The notes below the pieces were generated by a model. The model was not told where the DNA came from and did not search any database. It saw only the letters and a list, made by a program, of their open reading frames with translations. A DNA stretch of 64,000 bases, from positions 186,001-250,000 of the forward strand of contig NZ_FPBV01000001.1 in the NCBI RefSeq assembly GCF_900116805.1, in the 5' to 3' direction. A program made the position numbers and the translations under genes. Positions 53,382-60,750 of this stretch are shown in pieces. Each line of letters opens with the position of its first letter. Within the stretch, counting starts at the first letter, position 1. Source of the stretch: Paenalicyclobacillus macrosporangiidus. Its GTDB lineage: Bacteria > Bacillota > Bacilli > Alicyclobacillales > Alicyclobacillaceae.

Positions 53382-55034
53382 TCACCCCTGCGGGATGGCC
53401 CCCGGGAAGACGTAGGCGTAGACGCTGGTGACGATGGCGATAAAGATGACCAAGGCGACGCTGTGTTTGAGCGTGAACCGGTACAGGTCGCCCTCGCGGC
53501 CCACCAGCCCCGTGGCCGAGGCGCCCACCGCGATGGACTGCGGGGAGATCATCTTGCCCATGACGCCGCCGGCGGAGTTGGCCCCCATCGTCAGGTACGG
53601 GCTCAAGTGCAGCTGTTGCGCGGTCAACTTCTGCAAGCCCCCGAACAGCAGGTTCGACGACGTGTCGCTGCCCGTCAGGAACACGCCAATCCAGCCGAGG
53701 AACGGCGAGAAGAACGGGAACAGCACGCCCGTCGCCGCCAAGGCCATGGCCATGGTCGCGGACATGCCGGAGTAGTTGAACAGATCCCCGAAGCCTACGA
53801 CCAAAGCGATGGTCAAGAGCGGGTAGCGCAGGTCACGCAGGTTGTCGGCGAAGGTGCGGAGCCAATCGGAGAACGACTGGCCGCAGATGAACATGGCGAT
53901 CACGCAGGCAATCAGGATGGACGTGCCCGTGGCGGCCAAAATGTCGAATTTGTACGTCACCGCCATCGGCGTGGTCTGGGCGACAATCGGCGCCGTCTGC
54001 GCGACCAGCTTGTTCAGGTCGGGCCAGTTGAAGATGATGGTCGCCTTGCCGAGGACATTTTTCACGGCGGGCAGCGCCCACAGGATGATCATGACGCACA
54101 GCACCAAGAACGGCGACCAGGCGTGGAACACCTGGCGGCCCGTCAGCTTCGGCTCGGCGCCGCGCTCGCGGGTGGCCGCCATCTCGGCCGCACTCGCTTC
54201 TCCCTTGAACCGCCAGATCTGCTTCGGCTGCCAGAACCGCAGGAGGATGATGAGGCAGACGATGGAGACGATGGCCGCCAGGATATCCGGCAGCTCCGGA
54301 CCGATGAAGTTCGACACCAAGAACTGGGTGATGGCGAAGGACAGACCGCAGGTGAGGGCGGCCGGCCAGACCTCTTTCATCCCTTTCCAACCGCTCATGA
54401 CGACCATCAGCCAGAACGGCACGAGGATGGACGCGAACGGCAGGATACGCCCGACCATCTGGCTGATGAGCAGAGAGTCGGCGTGCGCCGAGGCCGCCAT
54501 CGCCGTGATGGGGATGCCCACCGCGCCGAACGCCACCGGCGCCGTGTTGGCCAAGAGGCAGATGCCCGCGGCGTAAAGTGGTTCAAACCCGAGGCCGGCG
54601 AGCATCGACGCCGCGACAGCCACCGGCGTCCCGAACCCAGCCGTGCCTTCGAGGAAGGCCCCGAAGGAGAAGGCGATGAGCAGGGCTTGGATGCGGCGAT
54701 CGTCCGTGATGCTGGAGATGGACCGGCGGATGATGTCAAAGTAGCCGGTTCGCTCGGTGATGCGGAAGAGGAAGACAGCGGTGAACACAATCCAGCCGAT
54801 GGGCCAGATGCCGGTGAGCATCCCGTGAACGGTCGCTGAAAGCGCTTTATCGACGGGCATGCGGAACACCAGCCAGGCGTCGAGGATGGCGAGCAGCACC
54901 GTGAGGGCCGCGGCGACGTGACCTTTCATTCGCCGGACGGCCAGCGCCCAGAAGAAGAACAAGATGGGGATCAGTGCGACCAGGGCGGACCATCCCAGGC
55001 TGCCGAAGACGGGCTTGTAGACTTGGGTGAACAA
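53382..55034 (-). CDS. lctP: L-lactate permease (LctP family), possible glycolate uptake
   Basis: A 550-residue permease, exactly the family length, with about 12-14 helices. GAFLEGTAGFGTPVAVAASMLAGLGFEPLYAAGICLLANTAPVAFGAVGIPI and FLTGSDTSSNLLFGGLQKLTA, then GANSAGGVMGKMISPQSIAVG are LctP/GlcA signatures. These proton symporters carry lactate and glycolate. The TTG at 55034 lies right after AAAGGAGGCGC; the open frame upstream crosses the promoter. It is divergent from glcE-F-D, and one symmetric promoter lies between, which supports glycolate as a substrate. Confidence 0.93.
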   Translation of the reverse strand: MFTQVYKPVFGSLGWSALVALIPILFFFWALAVRRMKGHVAAALTVLLAILDAWLVFRMPVDKALSATVHGMLTGIWPIGWIVFTAVFLFRITERTGYFDIIRRSISSITDDRRIQALLIAFSFGAFLEGTAGFGTPVAVAASMLAGLGFEPLYAAGICLLANTAPVAFGAVGIPITAMAASAHADSLLISQMVGRILPFASILVPFWLMVVMSGWKGMKEVWPAALTCGLSFAITQFLVSNFIGPELPDILAAIVSIVCLIILLRFWQPKQIWRFKGEASAAEMAATRERGAEPKLTGRQVFHAWSPFLVLCVMIILWALPAVKNVLGKATIIFNWPDLNKLVAQTAPIVAQTTPMAVTYKFDILAATGTSILIACVIAMFICGQSFSDWLRTFADNLRDLRYPLLTIALVVGFGDLFNYSGMSATMAMALAATGVLFPFFSPFLGWIGVFLTGSDTSSNLLFGGLQKLTAQQLHLSPYLTMGANSAGGVMGKMISPQSIAVGASATGLVGREGDLYRFTLKHSVALVIFIAIVTSVYAYVFPGAIPQG

Positions 55035-55078
55035 CGTTGCGCCTCCTTTTGAATGAATTTGGAATCTCCTTACGATCA

Positions 55079-55110
55079 CATTGTATTTGGAAAGTTTCTT
55101 CCTTACAATG
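55079..55110. promoter_or_regulatory. Symmetric bidirectional promoter between lctP and the glc operon
   Basis: CATTGTA (55079-55085) and TACAATG (55104-55110) are perfect inverted arms. On the plus strand TTGTAT (55081-55086), 17 nt, TACAAT (55104-55109) is a promoter towards glcE. On the minus strand TTGTAA, 17 nt, TACAAT is an equally good promoter towards lctP. Each arm is therefore a -35 on one strand and a -10 on the other. It may also be an IclR-type operator. Confidence 0.7.
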
Positions 55111-55163
55111 AAGTCGAACGTTATTGGGAACACAATTCTGTCATCCGGAACGGAGGAACCTGC

Positions 55164-56483
55164 TTGAAAGCGCTACAGACTCGCATGGCGCCGGAGGACA
55201 TTTCGGAGATCATCATCCGTGCCGCCGGCGTGATCGCACAGGTGCAGTCAGACCTGGGGCGGGGCGTCACGGAAGCAGGCCCCGCGGTGTGGGTGGAGCC
55301 CGAGGACGAGGCGCAGGTGGCGGAGGTCATGCGGCTTTGCGACGAGCACGGTTGGTGCGTGCTGCCCGTGGGGGCCGGCACCCAGCTCGACGCCGGTCAC
55401 CCCGTCCCGCGTCCGGAGGTGTGGCTGTCGCTCGGGCGCCTGAACCGCATCGTCGATTATGCGCCGGGCGATCTCGTCGTCTCCGTCCAACCCGGCCTCC
55501 CTCTGGCGGCGTTGCAGGCGCACCTCGCCGAGCAGCGGCAGATGCTGCCCATCGATCCGCCGGTCGGCGCAGAGGCCACCGTCGGCGGCGTCACGGCCAC
55601 CGCCGCGAGCGGGCCACGGCGTGCCCTGTACGGGACCCTTCGCGACATGACCATCGCCCTGCGGACGGTGTGGGCGGGCGGCCGCGTGGTGAAGACCGGC
55701 GCCAAGGTGGTCAAGAACGTGGCCGGGTATGACATGACCAAGCTGTTCGTCGGCTCGTTCGGCACCCTGGCCGTCCTCACCGAAGTGACGTTCAAACTGC
55801 GTCCGCTTCCCTTGCACCGGGAGACGGTGTTTTTGTCCGGCGATGTCGCGCAGGTGCAGGAGCTGCGCCGGCGCGTGGTCGGATCGCATTTGATCCCGAG
55901 TCGCCTCGAGGTCATCGGCGGGGCGTTCGAGCCGCCGCTCGTCTCCGGATCGGGCGCCTGGACCCTCGCCGTTGACTGCGACGAGAACCCGTCCGCGTCC
56001 GCCGCCCAGACCCGGCAACTGCTCGCCTGGGCCGGGGAGATGGGGATGGCGGCGGAGGTGGTGCAGGGCGACGCCGCCGATGAGGTGTGGGAAGCCTACC
56101 GCCGCCAGTTGCTCACCGGGGAAGTGTGCGTTCGTTTCCAAGCCAAGCCGTCCGCGATGGCGGGGATCGCCGAGCGGCTGCAGCAGTACGCCGAGGCGCG
56201 GGCGTGGACCAGCCGCGTGAGCGCGGGGGCCGTCAGCGGGGTCGGGCGCTGGAGCGTCGCGGGCGGAGATGTGCCCGCCTACGCGGAGGCCGTCCGCTTC
56301 TGCCGCGGCTTGGCCGCGGAGGAAGGGGGAGCCTGCGTGGTGGAACGCGCCCCACTGGCGGTCCGGTCGGCGGTCGATCCATTCGGGCCCGCGCCGGCCG
56401 CCCAGACGTTGATGCAACAGGTCAAGCGCACCATCGACCCAAACGGGATCATGAGCCCGGGCCGTTTCGTGGGAGGGATCTGA
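55164..56483 (+). CDS. glcE: Glycolate oxidase FAD-binding subunit GlcE
   Basis: A 439-residue FAD/PCMH-type protein. CVLPVGAGTQLDAGHPVPRPEVWLSLGRLN is the flavin-binding start, then VSVQPGLPLAALQAHLAEQRQMLPIDPP, GGVTATAASGPRRALYGTLRDM and GAKVVKNVAGYDMTKLFVGSFGTLAVLTEVTFKL, all typical of GlcE. It forms the glycolate oxidase complex with GlcD and GlcF. The TTG at 55164 lies 7 nt after GGAGG; the open frame to 55053 overlaps the promoter. One nt separates it from glcF. Confidence 0.93.
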   Translation: MKALQTRMAPEDISEIIIRAAGVIAQVQSDLGRGVTEAGPAVWVEPEDEAQVAEVMRLCDEHGWCVLPVGAGTQLDAGHPVPRPEVWLSLGRLNRIVDYAPGDLVVSVQPGLPLAALQAHLAEQRQMLPIDPPVGAEATVGGVTATAASGPRRALYGTLRDMTIALRTVWAGGRVVKTGAKVVKNVAGYDMTKLFVGSFGTLAVLTEVTFKLRPLPLHRETVFLSGDVAQVQELRRRVVGSHLIPSRLEVIGGAFEPPLVSGSGAWTLAVDCDENPSASAAQTRQLLAWAGEMGMAAEVVQGDAADEVWEAYRRQLLTGEVCVRFQAKPSAMAGIAERLQQYAEARAWTSRVSAGAVSGVGRWSVAGGDVPAYAEAVRFCRGLAAEEGGACVVERAPLAVRSAVDPFGPAPAAQTLMQQVKRTIDPNGIMSPGRFVGGI

Positions 56484-56484
56484 C

Positions 56485-57822
56485 ATGGCGAAGACAGAGC
56501 CGGAACTGCTCTCGGCGGGGCGGCAGACGGCCTTTCTGTGGCCCGATCCGCCGGAGGAAGACAAGTACTCCGTGTGCGTGCACTGCGGCTTCTGCCTGGA
56601 GGTGTGTCCCACCTACCAGGAGTGGAAGGACGAGAACCACTCGCCGCGCGGGCGCGTGTTTCTCATCAAGGAAGCGGCTGAAGGGAAGTTGCCGTTGGAT
56701 GCATCCGTGATCGATTCGGTGTTCACCTGCCTCGACTGCCGCGCCTGCGAGACGGTCTGCCCGTCCGGCGTGCAGGTGGGCGCCCTGATTGAAGAAGCGC
56801 GCGGCCAGGTCCATCACGCCCAGCCGAAGACGGGGATGAAGGGCGCCATCGAACGCTTCTTCCTGCGCGGGGTGTTCCCGCACCCCAAGCGCTTGAAGAC
56901 GCTGCGCGGCCTGATGCGTTTCTACCAAAAGTCCGGTCTGCGCACCGCCGCCCGAAAGACGGGGGCTCTGCGGGTGCTGCCCAAGCACCTGCGCGAGATG
57001 GAGGCGGTCATCCCGGACATCCAGCCCAAGGCCGCCATCGACGCGCTGCCCGAGCGCATGCCGGCGCAGGGACAGAAGAAGGGGACCGCCGCCCTCTTCA
57101 CCGGCTGTGTGATGGACGTGTTCTTCTCCGACGTCAACTGCGCGACGGCGCGCGTCGCCAACCGCAACGGGCTGGAGGTTCTCGTCCCGCGGGATCAGAT
57201 CTGCTGCGGCGCTCTTCAGGTTCACGCGGGCGATCGCGAGCAGGCACGCGCGATGGCCCGTCACAATATCGACGTGTTCGAGCGAAGCGGCGCCGACTAC
57301 GTGATCATCAACGCCGCCGGGTGCGGTGCCGCCCTGAAGGAATACCCGGAGCTGTTCAAGGACGATCCGGTCTACCACGAGAAAGCCGTCGCCTTCTCGA
57401 AACGGGTGCGCGACATCTCGGAACTGCTGGTGGAAGTCGGCTATGACCCGCCGCGGGGCAAGGTGGAGCGGACCGTCACGTACCACGACGCGTGCCATCT
57501 GTGCCACGCCCAGAAGATCCGCTCGCAGCCGCGCGAGTTGCTCCGGTCCATCCCAGGGCTGCGGGTGATTGAGATGCCCGATTCGGAGCGTTGCTGCGGC
57601 AGCGCCGGAATCTACAACCTGACGCATCCGGAGATGGCAGGGACGCTGTTGGAGCGCAAAATGGACGACATCCCGGCGGGGGTGGACGCGGTTGTCATGG
57701 GGAACCCCGGCTGCATGATGCAGATTCGGGCGGGTGTGCACCGGCGCCAGGCGGACCTGGACGTGCTGCACACCGTGGAATTGCTCGATCTCGCGTATCA
57801 AAAGGAGGAAAACCGGCGATGA
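56485..57822 (+). CDS. glcF: Glycolate oxidase iron-sulfur subunit GlcF
   Basis: A 445-residue protein with two 4Fe-4S clusters in CVHCGFCLEVCPTYQEWKDENHSPRG and CLDCRACETVCPSGVQVG, followed by two CCG domains (ICCGALQVHAGD... and ERCCGSAGIYN). It carries electrons from GlcD/E to the quinone pool at the membrane. The ATG at 56485 follows GGGAGGGATC. It overlaps glcD as ATGA. All cluster cysteines are present. Confidence 0.95.
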   Translation: MAKTEPELLSAGRQTAFLWPDPPEEDKYSVCVHCGFCLEVCPTYQEWKDENHSPRGRVFLIKEAAEGKLPLDASVIDSVFTCLDCRACETVCPSGVQVGALIEEARGQVHHAQPKTGMKGAIERFFLRGVFPHPKRLKTLRGLMRFYQKSGLRTAARKTGALRVLPKHLREMEAVIPDIQPKAAIDALPERMPAQGQKKGTAALFTGCVMDVFFSDVNCATARVANRNGLEVLVPRDQICCGALQVHAGDREQARAMARHNIDVFERSGADYVIINAAGCGAALKEYPELFKDDPVYHEKAVAFSKRVRDISELLVEVGYDPPRGKVERTVTYHDACHLCHAQKIRSQPRELLRSIPGLRVIEMPDSERCCGSAGIYNLTHPEMAGTLLERKMDDIPAGVDAVVMGNPGCMMQIRAGVHRRQADLDVLHTVELLDLAYQKEENRR

Positions 57823-59321
57823 ACGACGCCCAACTGGCGCGCGCCCTGACCGAGATCCTCGGGCCGCGGCGGGTCCTGTGCGAACCGAATCAACTGCACG
57901 CTTACGCCTGTGACGGCTACACGGCCCACCAGGCCCTGCCACGGGCGGTCGTCTTCCCGGAGACGACGGAGGAGGTCGCGGCCGTCGTCAAGCTGCTGCA
58001 CGACAACGACATCCCGTTTTTGCCGCGCGGCGCCGGAACGGGCCTCAGCGGCGGCGCCATCCCGCTCAACGGCGAGGTCATCATCAGCCTGGTGCGGATG
58101 AACAAGCTGTTGTCGGTCGACTTCGACAACCTGCGCGCCGTGGTGCAACCGGGCCTGGTCAACCTGACGCTGACCAAGCGCATCACCGGGCAGGGCTTCT
58201 ACTACGCGCCCGACCCGTCGAGCCAGTCGGTGTGCACCATCGGCGGCAACCTGGCCGAGAACGCAGGCGGCAGCCACTGCCTGAAGTACGGCGTGACCAC
58301 CAACCACATCGTCGCAGCGAAGTTCGTGTTGCCGGACGGGAGCGTGATGGATCTCGGCACGCCGTACGGAGACGCCCCCGGCTACGATCTCCTGGGGCTC
58401 GTCGTCGGATCCGAAGGCACGCTCGGCATCGCCACGGAGATCACCGTGCGCATCCTGAAGAAGCCGGAGGGGGTGAAGACCGCGCTGGCGATGTTCGATC
58501 GCGTCGCCGACGCCTCCGACACGGTCTCCGGCATCATCGGCGCGGGCATCATCCCGGCGGCCATCGAGATGATGGATCAGCTCGCCATGCAGGCGGTGGA
58601 CAAGAGCAACTACCACGTCGGATACCCGGCCGACATCGAGGCGGTGCTCTTGATTGAAGTGGACGGCCTGGCGGCAGGCGTCGACGAGGTGATGGACAGG
58701 GTGGTCGAGATCTGCCGGCGCCACCACGTGCGAACGGTCAAAGTGGCGCAGAGCGAGGCGGAACGGGCCCTGTGGTGGAGCAGCCGGAAGATGGCGTTCG
58801 GCGCCACGGGGCGCATCTCGCCCGACTACATCGTGCAGGACGGCGTCATCCCGCGCACCCGCCTGACCGAGGTGCTCCAGCGGATCGCCGAGATCAGCCG
58901 CAAGTCGGGCCTGCGCATCGCCAACGTGTTCCACGCCGGCGACGGCAACCTGCACCCGCTCATCTGCTACGACTCGCGCATTCCCGGCGAGACGGAGAAG
59001 GCCATCCAGGCCGGTTCGGCCATCCTCAAAGTGTGCGCCGACGTGGGCGGCACCATCACCGGCGAACACGGGGTGGGCATCGAGAAGTTGGAGGAGATGC
59101 GGTTCATGTTCTCCGATGACGACCTCACGGCGCAACTGGCGGTGCGCTCCGTTTTCAACCCGAAGGACTTGTGCAACCGGGGCAAGCTCATCCCGCAGCC
59201 GTCGCGCTGCGCGGAGGTGCGCAACGCCCGCCACATCATCGAAGAGAACTGGCAGATCTTCGGCACCTTCCCGGAGCACGCGCGCGTGATGGGGCCGGAC
59301 GAAGTCGGAGCGCAGGGCTGA
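57819..59321 (+). CDS. glcD: Glycolate oxidase subunit GlcD
   Basis: The 500-residue FAD-linked catalytic subunit. FLPRGAGTGLSGGAIPLNGEVIISLVRMNKLL is the PCMH FAD site; APDPSSQSVCTIGGNLAENAGGSHCLKYGVTTNHI and DLLGLVVGSEGTLGIATEITVRI follow; the C-terminal GDGNLHPLICYD and GGTITGEHGVGIEKLE carry the substrate and metal-site residues. It oxidises glycolate (or D-lactate-like 2-hydroxy acids) to glyoxylate. The ATG at 57819 follows AAAGGAGG. The unusual gene order E-F-D is intact and tightly packed. Confidence 0.96.
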   Translation: MNDAQLARALTEILGPRRVLCEPNQLHAYACDGYTAHQALPRAVVFPETTEEVAAVVKLLHDNDIPFLPRGAGTGLSGGAIPLNGEVIISLVRMNKLLSVDFDNLRAVVQPGLVNLTLTKRITGQGFYYAPDPSSQSVCTIGGNLAENAGGSHCLKYGVTTNHIVAAKFVLPDGSVMDLGTPYGDAPGYDLLGLVVGSEGTLGIATEITVRILKKPEGVKTALAMFDRVADASDTVSGIIGAGIIPAAIEMMDQLAMQAVDKSNYHVGYPADIEAVLLIEVDGLAAGVDEVMDRVVEICRRHHVRTVKVAQSEAERALWWSSRKMAFGATGRISPDYIVQDGVIPRTRLTEVLQRIAEISRKSGLRIANVFHAGDGNLHPLICYDSRIPGETEKAIQAGSAILKVCADVGGTITGEHGVGIEKLEEMRFMFSDDDLTAQLAVRSVFNPKDLCNRGKLIPQPSRCAEVRNARHIIEENWQIFGTFPEHARVMGPDEVGAQG

Positions 59322-59331
59322 GGTGACAGCG

Positions 59332-60117
59332 GTGGACGATTACACGGTCAAGTCGGTCGACAAGGCGTTTTGGCTGCTGGAAGTGGTCAGCGATCATCCC
59401 GACGGGATCGCCATCACCGAACTGGCGAAACGGGTCGGCATGTACAAGAGCACGGTGCACCGCCTGCTCGGCACGATGATGCGCCGCGGCTACATCGAAC
59501 AGGACCCGAAGACCGGGCGCTACAAGCTCGGCTACACGGTGTTGGACCTGGGCATTAAGCTGCTCTCTTCCATTGATCTTCGGCGGGAGGCCCTCCCGTA
59601 TCTGCAGGAGCTCGCGCACCTGTCGAACGAGGTGGTGCATCTGGCGCTCTTGGACCGGGGCGAGGTGGTGTACATCGACAAGGTGGAGAGCGCCAACACC
59701 ATCCGCATGCACTCCCGCGTCGGCACACGCGTGCCCGTGCACGCCACCGGCCTCGGGAAGGCCATCCTGGCGTTTCTGCCGCGGCGCGAGGTGCAGGCCA
59801 TCATCGACCGGTACGGGCTGCCGAAGTTGACCGAGCACACCATCACGAACCGCGATGCCTTTCTGCAGTCCCTGCAGGAGACGCGCCGCACGGGCTGCGC
59901 GTTTGACATCGAGGAGCACCAGGTGGGGGTGTGCTGCGTCGCGGCGCCGGTGTTCGAGCACAGCGGGCGGGTGGTGGCGGCCTGCAGCGTCTCCGGCCCC
60001 AGCAATCGCATGGGGCCGGACCGGCTGCGCGACCTGGTGCCGCTGGTGAAGGAGGCGGGGCGGCGCATTTCGGAGCGGCTCGGGTACGGCGATGGGGCCG
60101 CGCGGGCGCGGGGGTAG
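59332..60117 (+). CDS. IclR family regulator of the glycolate operon
   Basis: A 261-residue regulator: N-terminal winged helix ITELAKRVGMYKSTVHRLLGTMMRRGYIEQDPKTGRYKLGYTVLDLG, then an IclR effector domain with HATGLGKAILAFLP and RRTGCAFDIEEHQVGVCCVAAPVFEHSGRVVAACSVSGPSNRM. IclR proteins bind small acids such as glyoxylate; control of glcEFD, lctP and maybe aceB is a natural inference. GTG 59332 lies 5 nt after AGGTGA; GTG 59323 gives three more residues. It begins within 10 nt of the glcD stop, so it is the last gene of the operon. Confidence 0.9.
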   Translation: MDDYTVKSVDKAFWLLEVVSDHPDGIAITELAKRVGMYKSTVHRLLGTMMRRGYIEQDPKTGRYKLGYTVLDLGIKLLSSIDLRREALPYLQELAHLSNEVVHLALLDRGEVVYIDKVESANTIRMHSRVGTRVPVHATGLGKAILAFLPRREVQAIIDRYGLPKLTEHTITNRDAFLQSLQETRRTGCAFDIEEHQVGVCCVAAPVFEHSGRVVAACSVSGPSNRMGPDRLRDLVPLVKEAGRRISERLGYGDGAARARG

Positions 60118-60186
60118 CTGAGGCAGGCGTTGTGATGCGATGTCCGCAGCGGGGATGGGGTTCCGATGGGGATTTATAGGAGGGGC

Positions 60187-60208
60187 ATTGGCGGCAGATG
60201 CCGCCAAT
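60187..60208 (+). terminator. Terminator-like hairpin after the glc operon
   Basis: ATTGGCGGC (60187-60195) and GCCGCCAAT (60200-60208) form a perfect 9-bp stem with a 4-nt loop, then TTTGT. It is 70 nt past the IclR stop. The U-run is weak. Confidence 0.55.
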
Positions 60209-60500
60209 TTGTCGATTGTGGCCGCCAGTTGGTCGATTGCCGCCGGTTGGTCGATTGTATCGAAATCGTTCTTAACTGGCTGAACTCGTCTCAGATTGCG
60301 ACGGATTCGTATTTATGCAACCGACCCCAGGCACGGATAGCGACGGCTTTGCATTGAACCGGGTGCGCAGGGGCATGGCTCGTTCGAAATAAATCACATT
60401 CTTCATTCTCATCCGCGGGCGCGGCCAGACGTAACATCGAAATGTCCATTCACGCCCGATACGCCCTGGCCGATAAGTGAGAATCTGTTTTTACTGGCCG
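60209..60500. repeat. Tandem TTGGTCGATTG units and island E of the ATAAG element
   Basis: In the gene-free stretch 60118-60750. Three imperfect tandem copies of TTGGTCGATTG with GCCGCC between lie at about 60208-60258. Degenerate units follow near 60258 (ATCGAAATCGTTCTTAAC), 60294 (ATTGCGACGGATTCG), 60338 (ATAGCGACGGCTTTG), 60435 (GTAACATCGAAATG) and 60472 (ATAAGTGAGAATCTG). No direct-repeat/spacer pattern of a CRISPR array is present. Confidence 0.5.
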
Positions 60501-60662
60501 GCGCCCCGACGCCCTGCACTTTCTGAAACCGGTATCATCGCACGAACAGGCGGTGGCGGCCACCGGAAACGGTGGACGACACCGTTCCATTCGGGGCCAC
60601 GCGCAAGATTTCCAGGATACTTCACGCAGAGATGGGAAATTGAGCTTTGGTATAGGAGGAAA

Positions 60663-60713
60663 ATGACGGATAGTGGCGAAAGAAATACCCATTTCCACCC
60701 GCTGAACTCATGA
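60663..60713 (+). CDS. Possible 16-residue leader peptide before cas3
   Basis: An ATG at 60663 lies right behind AGGAGGAAA (60655-60663) and opens MTDSGERNTHFHPLNS, ending 37 nt before the cas3 start. The strong ribosome site with a tiny frame suggests either a leader peptide or a chance purine-rich run. Nothing else supports it. Confidence 0.3.
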   Translation: MTDSGERNTHFHPLNS

Positions 60714-60750
60714 ATCGCTTTAAGTACCGTTCCCGCGTCATCACGAGGGG

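Noticed and set aside
55053-55163. Upstream ATG start for glcE
   Set aside because: It lies within the bidirectional promoter; the TTG at 55164 has an ideal GGAGG site and fits family length.
60118-60750. CRISPR array upstream of cas3
   Set aside because: Repeats there are short, uneven and degenerate, with no constant repeat/spacer spacing.
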